The notes: generated by a model not told the origin, from the sequence alone. DNA of 64,000 bases from Actinobacillus lignieresii (GCF_900444945.1 NZ_UFRM01000001.1:568501-632500), one strand, 5' to 3'; shown: positions 16,081 to 26,343, counted from the first letter of the stretch. Numbers and translations: made by a program.

Positions 16081-16766
16081 CAGTTACACCCATCAATACC
16101 GCATGCCATTCCTGTGGTGATTTCAAGTTCTGTTTGTTCGTTCCATGCTTGATTTAGGGCTTGCAACATATAATCTGTAGGTTGTGCGCCTGATAGGCCA
16201 AATTTGCCATCAATCACAAAAAACGGTACAGCTTGAATGCCAATTTGACGGGCTTCTTGTTCGTCTTGGCGAGCTTCGCTGGCGAATTGGTCAGAGTCCA
16301 ATAATTTTTCTATCAATTCACGGCTAATGCCAACATCTTCGCCACATTTAACTAAATTTTTACGCTCTGTAAGAGCGAGATTTTCGGTGAAATAAGCGTG
16401 CATTAAACGCTCATTCATTGCATCACCTTTGCCTAAACTTTCTGCTAATTTGGTTAAACGGTGTGCATCAAAAGTGTTGGTGTTTTGCACTGTTTCATAT
16501 TTCATCTCTAAACCAGCCTTTTGCGCTGTGGCTTCTACTTGACGGATAAATGCTTTCGCATCTGCAGATGTTCTACCGTATTTACGTTCAATACGCTGCT
16601 GTGTTGTAGTAGTAACATCATTTGACGCGGTTGGGTCTAGCTCAAAGACTTTATGCACGATTTGTACCTGTTTAGCGTGGGCAAACTGGCTCAATGCTGC
16701 TTCCAAATGGCGTTTACCTACATAGCAAAACGGGCAAGCATAATCAGACCAAATTTCAATTTTCAT
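16080..16766 (-). CDS. FrnE-like DsbA family oxidoreductase
   Basis: Cytosolic thioredoxin-fold protein of 228 residues without a signal peptide. The redox motif CPFC is at residues 11-14 (SDYACPFCYVGKRHLE). GIQAVPFFVIDGKFGLSGAQPTDYML gives the cis-Pro loop, typical of the FrnE/2-hydroxychromene-2-carboxylate isomerase-like branch. Members respond to oxidative or polyketide stress. It is the first gene of the unit with the esterase and MBL-2. Its upstream region holds the palindrome at 16788-16803, which is also found before arsR. Confidence 0.85.
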   Translation of the reverse strand: MKIEIWSDYACPFCYVGKRHLEAALSQFAHAKQVQIVHKVFELDPTASNDVTTTTQQRIERKYGRTSADAKAFIRQVEATAQKAGLEMKYETVQNTNTFDAHRLTKLAESLGKGDAMNERLMHAYFTENLALTERKNLVKCGEDVGISRELIEKLLDSDQFASEARQDEQEARQIGIQAVPFFVIDGKFGLSGAQPTDYMLQALNQAWNEQTELEITTGMACGIDGCN

Positions 16767-16787
16767 AATAAATCCTTATTTTCTTAA

Positions 16788-16803
16788 ATCTAAAAATGTA
16801 GAT
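16788..16803. promoter_or_regulatory. ArsR-type operator candidate before the FrnE operon
   Basis: Palindrome ATCTA-AAAATG-TAGAT, identical in both arms to the one at 17187-17202 before arsR, with four of the six central bases shared. It lies 22 bases upstream of the frnE-like start. Confidence 0.72.
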
Positions 16804-16818
16804 GTGTTTTTGCTTTAA

Positions 16819-16841
16819 AAAACGCCAAATGACGGCGTTTT
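16819..16841 (-). terminator. Intrinsic terminator after arsR
   Basis: AAAACGCC / GGCGTTTT stem with a seven-base loop and a minus-strand T-run. It ends the arsR transcript before the FrnE operon promoter. Confidence 0.75.
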
Positions 16842-16844
16842 CAG

Positions 16845-17156
16845 TTAAATCTCAATACGAAGAGTAGTTAGAAATTGCTCGATTTTCTCAGCATTGTAGT
16901 GGTAATATGTCCACTTTCCAGAACGACTCATTTCCACTAGCCCAGCTTTTTTCAAACTATTTAAATAACCCGATACTACGGATTGCGCTAAGCCTGACTT
17001 AATCGTGATTGCCTGCACACACACGCCGCCATCAGCTGCAATCGCATCAACAGTAAATTCTGCCCCACGAAAATACTGCCCAGGCGATTTAATCCAACGT
17101 AACATTTGCAAGCGATGTTCATTCGCCAATACTTTAAAAATTTCGACTAATTCCAT
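16845..17156 (-). CDS. ArsR/SmtB family transcriptional regulator
   Basis: A 103-residue winged-helix repressor. It has EIFKVLANEHRLQMLRWI at the N-terminus, the recognition helix around SGLAQSVVSGYLNSLKKAGLV and the wing RSGKWTYYHYN. There is a single Cys (about residue 46), so metal binding through a CxC motif is unlikely; a thiol-based redox or electrophile switch is possible. It is upstream of, and separated by a terminator from, the FrnE-esterase-MBL unit. Matching palindromes precede both, which indicates autoregulation plus control of that operon. TTGGAGCGAAT supports the start. Confidence 0.85.
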   Translation of the reverse strand: MELVEIFKVLANEHRLQMLRWIKSPGQYFRGAEFTVDAIAADGGVCVQAITIKSGLAQSVVSGYLNSLKKAGLVEMSRSGKWTYYHYNAEKIEQFLTTLRIEI

Positions 17157-17186
17157 ATTCGCTCCAAAATTTGATAGGGATATTAT

Positions 17187-17202
17187 ATCTATAAATTTAG
17201 AT
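17187..17202. promoter_or_regulatory. ArsR-type operator candidate before arsR
   Basis: Perfect palindrome ATCTA-TAAATT-TAGAT about 30 bases upstream of the arsR start, overlapping AT-rich promoter-like sequence. It has the same arms as the site at 16788-16803. Confidence 0.72.
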
Positions 17203-17265
17203 TTGTAAATGAGTTTGAAGATATTGAGGAAATTTAATTCTGGTTTTAAGGAAATGTATTTAAAA

Positions 17266-17312
17266 AAAGAGAAGTTCTTCTATCTTTCATATTAAGATGA
17301 GAACTTCTCTTT
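17266..17312 (-). terminator. Terminator after ssb
   Basis: AAAGAGAAGTTCT / AGAACTTCTCTTT, a 13-base perfect stem. On the minus strand it is followed by a run of T. Confidence 0.85.
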
Positions 17313-17344
17313 GTATTTATTATATTGATATTGATTTACACTGT

Positions 17345-17869
17345 TTAGAACGGGATATCGTCGTCGAAGTTATCCATTGGTGGTTCTGCTTGAGCAGGTT
17401 TCGCTGCTTGTGGAGCAGAGCGACTTGCTGTTTGGTCATAGCCGTAACCACTGTTACCTTGGTTGTAACTTTGTTGTGGTGCAGGTGCTGAATTTCCCCA
17501 ACCGCCTTGGTTGCCGCCGAAATCGCCGCCTTGGTTACGCCCGCCTAACATTTGTAAAACATCACCTTGGATTTCGGTGGTATAACGGTCTTGACCGTTT
17601 TGGTCTTGCCATTTACGTGTTTTTAAACGGCCTTCAACATAAACTTGTGAGCCTTTACGTAAGTATTGACCGGCAACTTCCGCTTGGCGACGGTAGAATA
17701 CGATACGGTGCCATTCGGTTACTTCACGGCGTTCGCCCGTATTTTTATCTGTCCAACTTTCACTGGTTGCTACGCTAATATTGGCAACCGCTTCGCCGTT
17801 TGGCATGGTGCGCATTTCAGGATCGTTACCTAAATTGCCCACAATGATAACTTTATTAATACCTGCCAT
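17345..17869 (-). CDS. ssb: Single-stranded DNA-binding protein
   Basis: Binds single-stranded DNA in replication, repair and recombination. It starts [20 protein letters not shown], has the OB-fold to about residue 112 ([29 protein letters not shown]), then a Gly/Gln/Asn-rich linker, and ends with the conserved protein-interaction tip DNFDDDIPF. Length 174 aa matches enterobacterial SSB. It is divergent from uvrA with a LexA-type box between them, as in E. coli. Confidence 0.97.
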   Translation of the reverse strand: MAGINKVIIVGNLGNDPEMRTMPNGEAVANISVATSESWTDKNTGERREVTEWHRIVFYRRQAEVAGQYLRKGSQVYVEGRLKTRKWQDQNGQDRYTTEIQGDVLQMLGGRNQGGDFGGNQGGWGNSAPAPQQSYNQGNSGYGYDQTASRSAPQAAKPAQAEPPMDNFDDDIPF

Positions 17870-17950
17870 AAAATCCTCTGTGAATTAATTAAGTGCTGTA
17901 AATTTTGTGCGATATTCTACCTGAAATTCAAAAAAATGCACGCATTAAAA

Positions 17951-17966
17951 CTGATATTTTGTACAG
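17951..17966. promoter_or_regulatory. LexA (SOS) box between ssb and uvrA
   Basis: CTGATATTTTGTACAG fits the CTG-N10-CAG consensus. The shared ssb/uvrA promoter is a classical SOS target. Confidence 0.8.
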
Positions 17967-18019
17967 TTACTTTAAAATATGCGATAATAAAAAACATTTT
18001 TTAGTGAGAGCAACCGATT

Positions 18020-20848
18020 ATGCAGTACATTGATGTTCGTGGTGCGCGAACCCACAACCTTAAAAATATCAATTTAATTCTTCCTCGAGATAAATTTATT
18101 GTAATTACCGGCTTATCCGGATCGGGTAAGTCGTCTTTAGCTTTCGATACGCTGTATGCGGAAGGGCAACGCCGTTATGTGGAATCGCTTTCCGCTTATG
18201 CACGCCAATTCCTTTCATTGATGGAAAAACCGGATGTGGACCATATCGAAGGGCTTTCGCCGGCGATTTCTATCGAGCAAAAATCCACCTCGCATAACCC
18301 TCGTTCTACGGTCGGGACGGTAACCGAAATTCACGACTATTTACGTCTATTATTTGCCCGAATCGGTGAGCCTCGCTGTCCGGAGCACGATTTACCGTTG
18401 GCGGCACAAACCATTTCGCAAATGGTGGATAGAGTAATGGAAGAGCCGGAAGGCAAGCGTTTGATGTTACTTGCACCGGTGGTCAAAGATCGTAAAGGCG
18501 AACACGTAAAATTATTGGAAAATTTGACCGCTTCCGGCTATATCCGTGCCAGAATTGACGGCGAAATCTGCGATTTATCTGATCCGCCGGCATTGGAATT
18601 ACAGAAAAAACACACGATTGAAGTGGTGGTCGATCGCTTTAAAGTGAGAAGTGATATTGCAACACGTTTAGCGGAATCGTTTGAAACGGCATTGGATTTA
18701 TCCGGTTCGACTGCAATTATTGCCGATATGGACGATCCGAATGCGGAAGAAATTGTCTTTTCATCCAGTTTTGCTTGCCCGCATTGCGGCTATTCGCTAC
18801 ACGAATTAGAACCTCGTTTGTTCTCATTTAATAATCCGGCAGGTGCTTGTCCGATGTGTGACGGCTTAGGGGTAGAACAGTATTTTGACCCGAACAAAGT
18901 GGTACAGAATCCGGATGTCTCGTTAGCAAGCGGTGCGATTAAAGGTTGGGATCGCCGTAGCTTTTACTATTTCGGTTTGTTGAAATCGGTGGCGGATCAT
19001 TACGATTTTTCACTGGATACGCCGTTTAAAGATCTGACTAAAAAACAACGTGAAATTATTCTGAACGGTTCAAAAGACGAAATCGAATTTGTTTATGTTA
19101 ATGATCGCGGCGATAAAGTAAAACGCAAACATACCTTTGAAGGTGTGCTAAATAATATGGCTCGCCGTTATAAAGAAACCGAGTCGAATTCGGTGCGTGA
19201 AGAATTAGCGAAATATATCAATAGCCGCCCGTGTTTAGAGTGTGAAGGATCTCGCTTACGTCGTGAGGCACGTTATGTCTTTTTAGATAAAACCAATTTG
19301 CCGATGGTGTCGGAAAAATCAATTGGCGAAGCGTTAGAGTTTTTTGAACAGTTAGATCTTGCCGGTCAAAAAGCGAAGATTGCGGAGAAAATTTTAAAAG
19401 AAATTCGTGAACGTTTGCAGTTCTTGGTCAATGTCGGCTTGAATTACCTCTCGCTTTCTCGTTCGGCGGAAACCTTATCCGGTGGTGAAGCTCAACGTAT
19501 TCGTTTAGCCAGCCAAATCGGTGCGGGCTTGGTTGGGGTGATGTATGTGCTTGATGAGCCCTCTATCGGTTTGCACCAACGTGATAACGAACGTTTACTA
19601 AATACCTTAATTCATCTGCGTAATTTGGGTAATACCGTAATTGTGGTGGAACATGATGAAGATGCGATCCGTGCGGCGGATCATATTGTGGATATCGGCC
19701 CGGGAGCTGGTGTACACGGTGGTCAAGTTATTGCACAAGGTACGGCAGAAGAAATTATGCAGGTGGAGGATTCGATCACCGGACAATTCCTTTCCGGTAA
19801 ACAGAAGATAGAAGTTCCGGCAAAACGAGTGGCTTATGATGCTGCCAAATTGCTAACGCTAAAAGGTGCAAGCGGTAATAACTTAAAGCAAGTGCAGTTA
19901 GATATTCCGGTTGGCTTATTCACTTGTATTACCGGTGTGTCGGGTTCGGGTAAATCGACTCTAATCAACGATACCTTGTTCCCATTAGCACAAAATGCGT
20001 TAAATCGTGCGGAACGTACCGATGTTGCACCTTATGAATCGATTGACGGCTTATCGCATTTCGATAAAGTGATTGATATTGACCAAAGCCCGATTGGACG
20101 TACACCTCGTTCAAACCCGGCGACCTATACCGGTTTATTTACGCCGATTCGTGAATTATTTGCCGGTACGCAAGAAGCGAGAGCGAGAGGCTATAATGTC
20201 GGACGCTTTAGTTTTAACGTGCGAGGCGGACGTTGTGAAGCCTGTCAAGGTGATGGCGTGATTAAAGTGGAAATGCACTTCCTACCGGATGTGTATGTGC
20301 CGTGTGATCACTGTAAAGGTAAACGTTATAACCGAGAAACCTTGGAAATCCGTTACAAAGGCAAAACGATTCATCAAGTGCTGGATATGACGGTGGAAGA
20401 GGCGAGAGAATTTTTTGCACCGGTACCGGCGATTGCGCGTAAATTACAGACGTTAATGGATGTAGGTTTATCGTATATTCGTTTAGGACAGTCTTCTACC
20501 ACGCTTTCCGGCGGTGAAGCGCAGCGTGTTAAATTAGCAGCCGAGCTTTCCAAACGTGATACCGGCAAAACGCTGTATATCTTAGACGAACCGACCACCG
20601 GTTTGCATTTTGCCGATATTAAACAGTTACTTTCAGTGCTACACAAATTGCGTGATCAAGGTAATACGATTGTGGTGATCGAGCATAATTTAGATGTGAT
20701 TAAAACCGCCGACTGGATTGTGGACTTAGGCCCTGAAGGCGGTTCGGGCGGCGGACAAATTATTGCAACCGGTACACCGGAAGAAGTAGCGAAAGACAAA
20801 CGCTCGCACACGGCAAGATTCTTAAAAGAGATTTTAGCCAAAGGCTAA
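18020..20848 (+). CDS. uvrA: Excinuclease ABC subunit A
   Basis: DNA damage sensor of nucleotide excision repair that loads UvrB. It has two ABC modules: Walker [10 protein letters not shown] near residue 31 and GVSGSGKST near 640, with signatures [12 protein letters not shown] and [12 protein letters not shown] and Walker [11 protein letters not shown] and [10 protein letters not shown]. Zinc fingers are CPHCGYS...CPMCDG and CEACQGDG...CDHCKGK. Length 942 aa is normal. It is transcribed from the SOS-controlled intergenic region shared with ssb and ends at an inverted uptake-core hairpin. Confidence 0.98.
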   Translation: MQYIDVRGARTHNLKNINLILPRDKFIVITGLSGSGKSSLAFDTLYAEGQRRYVESLSAYARQFLSLMEKPDVDHIEGLSPAISIEQKSTSHNPRSTVGTVTEIHDYLRLLFARIGEPRCPEHDLPLAAQTISQMVDRVMEEPEGKRLMLLAPVVKDRKGEHVKLLENLTASGYIRARIDGEICDLSDPPALELQKKHTIEVVVDRFKVRSDIATRLAESFETALDLSGSTAIIADMDDPNAEEIVFSSSFACPHCGYSLHELEPRLFSFNNPAGACPMCDGLGVEQYFDPNKVVQNPDVSLASGAIKGWDRRSFYYFGLLKSVADHYDFSLDTPFKDLTKKQREIILNGSKDEIEFVYVNDRGDKVKRKHTFEGVLNNMARRYKETESNSVREELAKYINSRPCLECEGSRLRREARYVFLDKTNLPMVSEKSIGEALEFFEQLDLAGQKAKIAEKILKEIRERLQFLVNVGLNYLSLSRSAETLSGGEAQRIRLASQIGAGLVGVMYVLDEPSIGLHQRDNERLLNTLIHLRNLGNTVIVVEHDEDAIRAADHIVDIGPGAGVHGGQVIAQGTAEEIMQVEDSITGQFLSGKQKIEVPAKRVAYDAAKLLTLKGASGNNLKQVQLDIPVGLFTCITGVSGSGKSTLINDTLFPLAQNALNRAERTDVAPYESIDGLSHFDKVIDIDQSPIGRTPRSNPATYTGLFTPIRELFAGTQEARARGYNVGRFSFNVRGGRCEACQGDGVIKVEMHFLPDVYVPCDHCKGKRYNRETLEIRYKGKTIHQVLDMTVEEAREFFAPVPAIARKLQTLMDVGLSYIRLGQSSTTLSGGEAQRVKLAAELSKRDTGKTLYILDEPTTGLHFADIKQLLSVLHKLRDQGNTIVVIEHNLDVIKTADWIVDLGPEGGSGGGQIIATGTPEEVAKDKRSHTARFLKEILAKG

Positions 20849-20867
20849 TGTGATGTCGCATTTAACA

Positions 20868-20919
20868 AGCGGTCTGATTTTGCAGGGAATTTGCAAATTT
20901 CTCAAAAAATCAGACCGCT
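20868..20919 (+). terminator. Inverted Apl-type uptake-core terminator after uvrA
   Basis: AGCGGTCTGATTTT / AAAATCAGACCGCT is a perfect 14-base stem. The left arm is preceded by ACA, completing the ACAAGCGGT uptake core. Confidence 0.8.
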
Positions 20920-20984
20920 AGCTTTTGATAATAGACGAGTAGTACGATATTTCTGCGATTAAATCGCCATTGTTACTTACTCAA

Positions 20985-21197
20985 TTATTGACGTTCTTTA
21001 ATTAAAAAGTAACCGTTGCAAAACACAATTAATAAATTTAAGGCGGCAACAATATATATCGCCGTGCTAAAGCTATAAAAAATAAAGCCTATTCCCCAAC
21101 AGATATTGGAGATACGCAGACTAGGCATATCTTTAATAACAAAGGAAAGAGCGAGAATCAGGATTGAGCCGTAGCTAAGAAATTCAATAATACTCAT
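20985..21197 (-). CDS. Small membrane protein, possibly YgjV-like
   Basis: Seventy-residue hydrophobic protein with about three membrane segments (FLSYGSILILALSFVIKD, ISNICWGIGFIFYSFSTAIYIV, ALNLLIVFCNGYFLI). The pattern resembles half of the YgjV inner-membrane family, but recognition is weak. AGGATAATAA precedes the ATG. It lies alone between uvrA and yoaA. The function is unknown. Confidence 0.6.
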   Translation of the reverse strand: MSIIEFLSYGSILILALSFVIKDMPSLRISNICWGIGFIFYSFSTAIYIVAALNLLIVFCNGYFLIKERQ

Positions 21198-21317
21198 TTA
21201 TTATCCTAAAATAAGCAGGAATCTGAAAAGTTCATTTTACACAAAAGATTTACTTTTAAATAGTTTCACCGATCAAAAATGTAACATATTGAAAATAATT
21301 TACAAATAAATAACAAA

Positions 21318-23240
21318 ATGAAATATGACGATAAAATTATTCATGCCTTCAGTGAAGACGGCTTACTAAGTAGCAATATTCAGGGATTTCGCCCTCGTGC
21401 GGCGCAACTTGAAATGGCGCAAGCGGTCGGAAGATCGGTAAAATTTGCCACACCGACTGTGGTGGAAGCGGGTACCGGTACAGGCAAAACCTTTGCTTAT
21501 TTAGTGCCGGCACTGCTTTCCGGTAAAAAAACCATTGTTTCGACCGGTTCTAAAAACCTGCAAGATCAATTATTTAATCGAGATCTGCCGACGATTCAAA
21601 AAGCTTTAAAATATAAAGGTAAAGTCGCTTTGTTAAAGGGGCGAGCCAATTACCTTTGTTTAGAACGTTTGGATCAAGTCGTAGCTATGGGCGTGTTGGG
21701 GGATAAATCGGTATTGGCGGATTTATCGAAAGTCAGCAAATGGCATACTTCAACTAAAACCGGTGATTTAAGCGAATGTATTACAATCGCCGAAGACAGC
21801 CCGATTTTACCGCAGTTAGTCAGTACCGCAGAAAGTTGCTTAGGTTCGGATTGTCCGCACTTTAAAGATTGCTATGTAGTGCAGGCTCGCCGCCGAGCGA
21901 TGGAAGCGGATGTAGTGGTGGTCAATCATCATCTGTTTTGTGCCGATATGGCGGTCAAAGAGACCGGCTTCGGTGAGTTAATTCCGGAAGCGGAACTGAT
22001 CATTTTTGACGAAGCACACCAATTGCCGGATATCGCCAGCCAATATTTCGGTCAGTCACTAAGTTCTCGTCAGCTATTCGATATTTGTAAAGATACGAAT
22101 ATTGTGTACCGTACCGAGCTAAAAGATCTTGCCCAATTAGGTAAAGCGGCGGATCACTTGCAAAAAACAGTGCAAGATTTTCGTTTGTTAATGGGAACGG
22201 ATGGCTCGATTCGAGGAAACTTGCGAGAGTTGTTTAACGACCAAAAAGTGGTGGACGGCTTAACAAAAGTTTCGGAAAACATTGATTTTTTAAGCGAAGT
22301 GATTAAAAAATCGCTCGGTCGTTCGGAAACGCTCGATAAAATTTTCGAAAGATTGGCGGAAGTCAAAGTTCAGTTAAAAAAATTGAGCGATACTAGCGTG
22401 GTTGGTTATTGCTATTGGTATGAAGCCAACGGCCGTTCTTTCGGTTTACATATCACGCCATTAACCGTAGCGGATAAATTCGGCGAACAACTCAAAAATC
22501 AGCAGGTGGGTTGGGTGTTTACCTCGGCAACGCTGGAAGTGGGCGGCAAATTTGACCATTTCTGCCAGCGTTTAGGTATCGAAAATGCGGAACAATTGGT
22601 GCTACAAAGCCCTTTTGATTACGCAAATCAATCGTTACTTTGTGTGCCACGTTATTTGCCGGATACCAATAAATCGCACACCTTAACCGAATTAGGCAAA
22701 ATGTTGATGCCCGTGATTGAAGCCAATAACGGTCGTTGCTTTTTGCTCTGTACTTCCTATTTTATGATGCGTGGGTTAGCGGATTTTCTGCGTGAACACA
22801 GCAATTTAAGCGTGTTATTGCAAGGGGAAACCAGCAAAGCCCGCTTATTGGAAAAATTTATTGCGGAAGAAAACAGCGTACTGGTTGCAACTCAAAGTTT
22901 CTGGGAAGGCATTGATGTGCGCGGCGATGCGTTATCACTGGTGATTATTGATAAATTGCCGTTTACTTCGCCTGACGAGCCGTTGTTAAGAGCGCGTATG
23001 GAAGATTGTCGTTTACAAGGCGGCGAGCCGTTTAACGATATTCAAATTCCGGAAGCGGTGATTACGCTCAAACAGGGCGTAGGGCGATTGATTCGTGACG
23101 TAACCGATCGAGGTGTGGTGATCATTTGTGATTCACGTTTGGTAATGCGCAATTATGGTAAGACGTTCTTAAAAAGTTTACCGCCATCAACACGCACTCG
23201 TGATTTAGATAAAGTGATTCAATTTTTAAAAAATAAGTGA
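21318..23240 (+). CDS. yoaA: DinG-family ATP-dependent DNA helicase YoaA
   Basis: Superfamily 2 XPD/DinG-like 5'-3' helicase. Walker A GTGTGKT is at residues 52-58 and DEAH at 231-234. Four cysteines (114, 174, 179, 185) are placed as in the iron-sulfur cluster of this family. The C-terminal helicase motifs include QSFWEGIDVRGDALS and QGVGRLIRDVTDRG. Length 640 aa matches E. coli YoaA (636) rather than the longer DinG. YoaA works with the polymerase III chi subunit in repair. I see no clear LexA box upstream. Confidence 0.92.
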   Translation: MKYDDKIIHAFSEDGLLSSNIQGFRPRAAQLEMAQAVGRSVKFATPTVVEAGTGTGKTFAYLVPALLSGKKTIVSTGSKNLQDQLFNRDLPTIQKALKYKGKVALLKGRANYLCLERLDQVVAMGVLGDKSVLADLSKVSKWHTSTKTGDLSECITIAEDSPILPQLVSTAESCLGSDCPHFKDCYVVQARRRAMEADVVVVNHHLFCADMAVKETGFGELIPEAELIIFDEAHQLPDIASQYFGQSLSSRQLFDICKDTNIVYRTELKDLAQLGKAADHLQKTVQDFRLLMGTDGSIRGNLRELFNDQKVVDGLTKVSENIDFLSEVIKKSLGRSETLDKIFERLAEVKVQLKKLSDTSVVGYCYWYEANGRSFGLHITPLTVADKFGEQLKNQQVGWVFTSATLEVGGKFDHFCQRLGIENAEQLVLQSPFDYANQSLLCVPRYLPDTNKSHTLTELGKMLMPVIEANNGRCFLLCTSYFMMRGLADFLREHSNLSVLLQGETSKARLLEKFIAEENSVLVATQSFWEGIDVRGDALSLVIIDKLPFTSPDEPLLRARMEDCRLQGGEPFNDIQIPEAVITLKQGVGRLIRDVTDRGVVIICDSRLVMRNYGKTFLKSLPPSTRTRDLDKVIQFLKNK

Positions 23241-23246
23241 GAAAAC

Positions 23247-23288
23247 AAGCGGTTGATTTTGCAAAATTTTTTGTAAATTTAACCGCTT
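23247..23288 (+). terminator. Inverted Apl-type uptake-core stem-loop after yoaA
   Basis: AAGCGGTT / AACCGCTT stem with GCAAAATTTTTTGT in the loop, directly before lrgA copy 1. Confidence 0.6.
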
Positions 23289-23306
23289 ATTACGGAGGAT
23301 ACTTAT

Positions 23307-23666
23307 ATGATTGTTCGTATGCTCAGAATGCTGATTTCCTTGGCGTTGCTTTTCGCGATGTTATACGGCGGAAAGTTACTCGGCATTCTGATTCCGATTG
23401 GCATTTCCGAAAGTATTTGGGGAATGTTGTTACTTTTTACCTGCTTAGTTATCGGGGTCGTTAAAGTAGAGTGGGTTACCCCTAGCGCAAGACCGCTTAC
23501 CCGTTATATGACGATTTTCTTTATTCCAGTCTGTGCCGAAATTATCGAACACATTGATATTCTTGAATCTCATCTGGCTTCATTTGTATTGGCAAATATA
23601 TTCAGTACGTCCCTTTCCTTGATCGCTATCGGATTATTCGCCCAATGGGTTTTTCATCAAAAATAG
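23307..23666 (+). CDS. CidA/LrgA family holin-like protein (copy 1)
   Basis: A 119-residue, four-helix membrane protein of the CidA/LrgA family. Typical features are LLFAMLYGGKLLGILIPIGISESIWGMLLLF and LTRYMTIFFIPVCAEIIEH. In staphylococci these modulate murein hydrolase activity; in Gram-negatives they are linked to pyruvate/glycolate transport and overflow metabolism. It is followed after nine bases by its LrgB partner. GGAGGATACTTAT supports the start. A second such pair exists at 48718-49772. Confidence 0.87.
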   Translation: MIVRMLRMLISLALLFAMLYGGKLLGILIPIGISESIWGMLLLFTCLVIGVVKVEWVTPSARPLTRYMTIFFIPVCAEIIEHIDILESHLASFVLANIFSTSLSLIAIGLFAQWVFHQK

Positions 23667-23675
23667 TAGGCGCTT

Positions 23676-24362
23676 ATGATTTACCTTTATTCATGTTTAA
23701 CCGTCTTAGCGTTTTTAATTGGTCAGCGGATCAGCCAAAAATTAAAATCTTCGGTGTTAAATCCGTTTGTGATTGCTTTAACGCTTGTCATTACTGTGAT
23801 TGTGATTGGTAAAGTACCTTACACGGACTATTATCAGGGTAATTTCCCGATCAACAATCTGCTTGGCGTGTCGGTTGTTGCACTCGCCCTGCCTTTTTAC
23901 GAACAACTACCGCAAATTCGTAAAAAATGGCGACAAATCACGTTAGTTGTTGTATTCGGTACTTGTTTTACTATGCTGACGGGTGTTTTCTTTGCCGTGT
24001 TATTAGGCGCAAGTCAGGATATTTTAGCGGCGATCGTGCCGAAATCGGTTTCGACGCCGATTGCTATCGCTATCGCCACTCAAATCGGCGGTAGTTCGGC
24101 AATTACCGCCGTAGGCGTATTAGTTGCCGGCCTACTCGGTTCCGTTTTCGGATTTGCCGTATTGCATCGTATCGGTGTGCGTAATGTCAGAGCGATCGGT
24201 TTGAGTATGGGAGCGGTTTCCCATGCGTTAGGTACGGGGCGTTGTATGGAATATAGCATTAAAACCGGCAGTTACAGCTCGATAGCGTTAGTTTTATGCG
24301 GCGTATTATCTTCGGTATTGGCTCCGTTTGTTTTTAAACTTGTTATGTACTTGTTTTATTAA
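23676..24362 (+). CDS. LrgB family membrane protein (copy 1)
   Basis: A 228-residue LrgB/CidB protein with about seven membrane segments. The conserved block PKSVSTPIAIAIATQIGGSSAITAVGVLVAGLLGSVFG and the SHALGTGRCME motif are both present. It is the partner of the preceding LrgA gene. Copy 2 (48718-49404) has the same motifs with different flanking residues, so this is a duplicated system. Confidence 0.9.
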   Translation: MIYLYSCLTVLAFLIGQRISQKLKSSVLNPFVIALTLVITVIVIGKVPYTDYYQGNFPINNLLGVSVVALALPFYEQLPQIRKKWRQITLVVVFGTCFTMLTGVFFAVLLGASQDILAAIVPKSVSTPIAIAIATQIGGSSAITAVGVLVAGLLGSVFGFAVLHRIGVRNVRAIGLSMGAVSHALGTGRCMEYSIKTGSYSSIALVLCGVLSSVLAPFVFKLVMYLFY

Positions 24363-24466
24363 TCAACGATTAATATCGGTTTTATACGGTTAGACGGCGT
24401 GTTTAAGTTGGTATATTGGCTAATTCAAGGTACAATCTGCGCAATTTTTTTAATGAAGACCTAACT

Positions 24467-26215
24467 ATGCAAGAAAAAGATCTCTCTACATTTAAAACGT
24501 TTAAGCGTTTGTTTCCGACTATTCGACCGTATAAATTGGGATTGATTGCCGGAGCTATCGCGCTTGTATTAAATGCCTTAGTCGATTCAAGTTTGATTTA
24601 TTTACTGAAGCCGTTGCTGGATGACGGTTTCGGTAAGGCGGATAACAGCTTTTTAAAATTGATGGCGGTATTGGTCGTCGTCTTTATTTTAATTAGAGGG
24701 ATCACCAACTATATTGCCAGTTATAGCCTCGCATGGGTATCGGGCAATGTGGTAATGACATTGCGCCGTAATATTTTTCAGCACTTAATGTATATGCCGG
24801 TCAGTTATTTCGATAAAAATCCGACCGGTCGTTTGCTCTCCCGTGTAACTTATGATACGGAAATGGTGGCGACTTCTTCATCTCACGCCTTGGTTACGAT
24901 TGTGCGAGAAGGCGCATATTTGATTTCCTTATTTGTGGTAATGATTTATACCAGTTGGCAGCTATCATTGATTTTATTTGTGATGGCACCGATTATCGGT
25001 GTCTTAATCGGCATCGTTTCAAAGCGTTTTCGTACGTTAAGTCGTAATATTCAAAGTTCGATGGGCGAATTGACCGTCACTACCGAACAAATGCTTAAAG
25101 GGCATAAAGTCGTGCTTTCTTTCGGCGGACAAAAAGTCGAGAAAGATCGTTTTGATCGCGTCAGTAACTATATGCGTCGTAAAGGGATGAAAATCGTTTC
25201 GGCGGACGGTATTTCGGACGGTGCGGTACAATTAATCGCTTCGTTCGCATTATCGGTGGTACTTTATGTGGCTACCTTTCCGGAAGTGATGAGTGAAAAT
25301 TTAACCGCCGGTTCGTTTACCGTGGTGTTTTCGTCAATGATGGCAATGCTCCGTCCGTTAAAATCGCTTACAAACGTGAACTCGCAATTTCAACGCGGTA
25401 TGGCGGCCTGCCAAACGTTATTTGAATTTTTAGATCTTGAAACCGAAAAAGACAGTGGAAAACGTGAAGTCGAGCGAGCTAAAGGCGATGTTGTGTTTAA
25501 TCATGTCTCATTTAGCTATGACGGAAAAGATGAACGAGCTTTAAGTAATATTTCCTTTAATATTCCACAAGGTAAAACCGTTGCGTTAGTCGGTCGTTCT
25601 GGTTCGGGTAAATCCACAATTGCGAATTTGCTCACCCGTTTTTATGATATTGATCAAGGCGAGATTTTATTAGACGGCGTTAATATTAACGATTACACCT
25701 TGGCAAATCTTCGTAAGCAATGTTCCGTCGTTTCACAGCAGGTGCATTTATTTAATGATTCGATAGCCAATAACATTGCTTATGCCGCTACGGATAAATA
25801 TAGCCGAGAACAAATTGTAGAAGCGGCGAGAGCGGCTCATGCGTTAGAGTTTATTGAGAAACTGGAACACGGTTTTGATACTGTTATCGGTGAAAACGGT
25901 GCTAGCTTATCCGGCGGTCAGCGTCAGCGTTTAGCCATTGCGCGTGCGTTATTACGTAATTCGCCGGTGTTAGTCTTGGACGAAGCGACATCCGCCTTGG
26001 ATACCGAATCCGAGCGAGCGATTCAATCGGCATTAGAGGAGTTGCAAAAAGATAAGACGGTACTGGTGATCGCCCATCGTTTATCGACGATTGAAAAAGC
26101 GGATGAGATTCTCGTTGTAGATCACGGAGAAATCATTGAAAGAGGATCGCATAACGAGTTACTGGCTAAAAACGGTGCCTATAAACAATTGCATAGTTTG
26201 CAATTCGGGCAATAA
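24467..26215 (+). CDS. msbA: Lipid A export ATP-binding/permease protein MsbA
   Basis: Flips lipid A-core across the inner membrane. It is an ABC half-transporter: six membrane helices to about residue 320, then Walker [10 protein letters not shown], signature LSGGQRQR, Walker [13 protein letters not shown] and H-loop IAHRLST. I placed the start at MQEKDLSTF, giving 582 residues, the same as E. coli MsbA, because GAAGACCTAACT precedes it; an upstream frame start would add 17 residues. The next core gene is lolB, after a terminator; lpxK is not adjacent. Confidence 0.95.
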   Translation: MQEKDLSTFKTFKRLFPTIRPYKLGLIAGAIALVLNALVDSSLIYLLKPLLDDGFGKADNSFLKLMAVLVVVFILIRGITNYIASYSLAWVSGNVVMTLRRNIFQHLMYMPVSYFDKNPTGRLLSRVTYDTEMVATSSSHALVTIVREGAYLISLFVVMIYTSWQLSLILFVMAPIIGVLIGIVSKRFRTLSRNIQSSMGELTVTTEQMLKGHKVVLSFGGQKVEKDRFDRVSNYMRRKGMKIVSADGISDGAVQLIASFALSVVLYVATFPEVMSENLTAGSFTVVFSSMMAMLRPLKSLTNVNSQFQRGMAACQTLFEFLDLETEKDSGKREVERAKGDVVFNHVSFSYDGKDERALSNISFNIPQGKTVALVGRSGSGKSTIANLLTRFYDIDQGEILLDGVNINDYTLANLRKQCSVVSQQVHLFNDSIANNIAYAATDKYSREQIVEAARAAHALEFIEKLEHGFDTVIGENGASLSGGQRQRLAIARALLRNSPVLVLDEATSALDTESERAIQSALEELQKDKTVLVIAHRLSTIEKADEILVVDHGEIIERGSHNELLAKNGAYKQLHSLQFGQ

Positions 26216-26240
26216 TTTTATTTGACGGCTATTTTATTGC

Positions 26241-26265
26241 AGGCACCGATAAGGTGCCTTTTTCT
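26241..26265 (+). terminator. Intrinsic terminator after msbA
   Basis: AGGCACC / GGTGCCT stem with a GATAA loop, followed by TTTTTCTTT. Confidence 0.85.
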
Positions 26266-26271
26266 TTGAAG

Positions 26272-26329
26272 ACAAGCGGTCGGATTTCCGTTAAACTTTG
26301 CAAAGTTTTTAGACATTCAGACCGCTTGT
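26272..26329. repeat. Inverted pair of Apl-type uptake sequences
   Basis: ACAAGCGGTC at 26272 and GACCGCTTGT at 26320 form complementary arms between msbA and lolB. Confidence 0.75.
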
Positions 26330-26343
26330 AAAGCAGGAAATCT

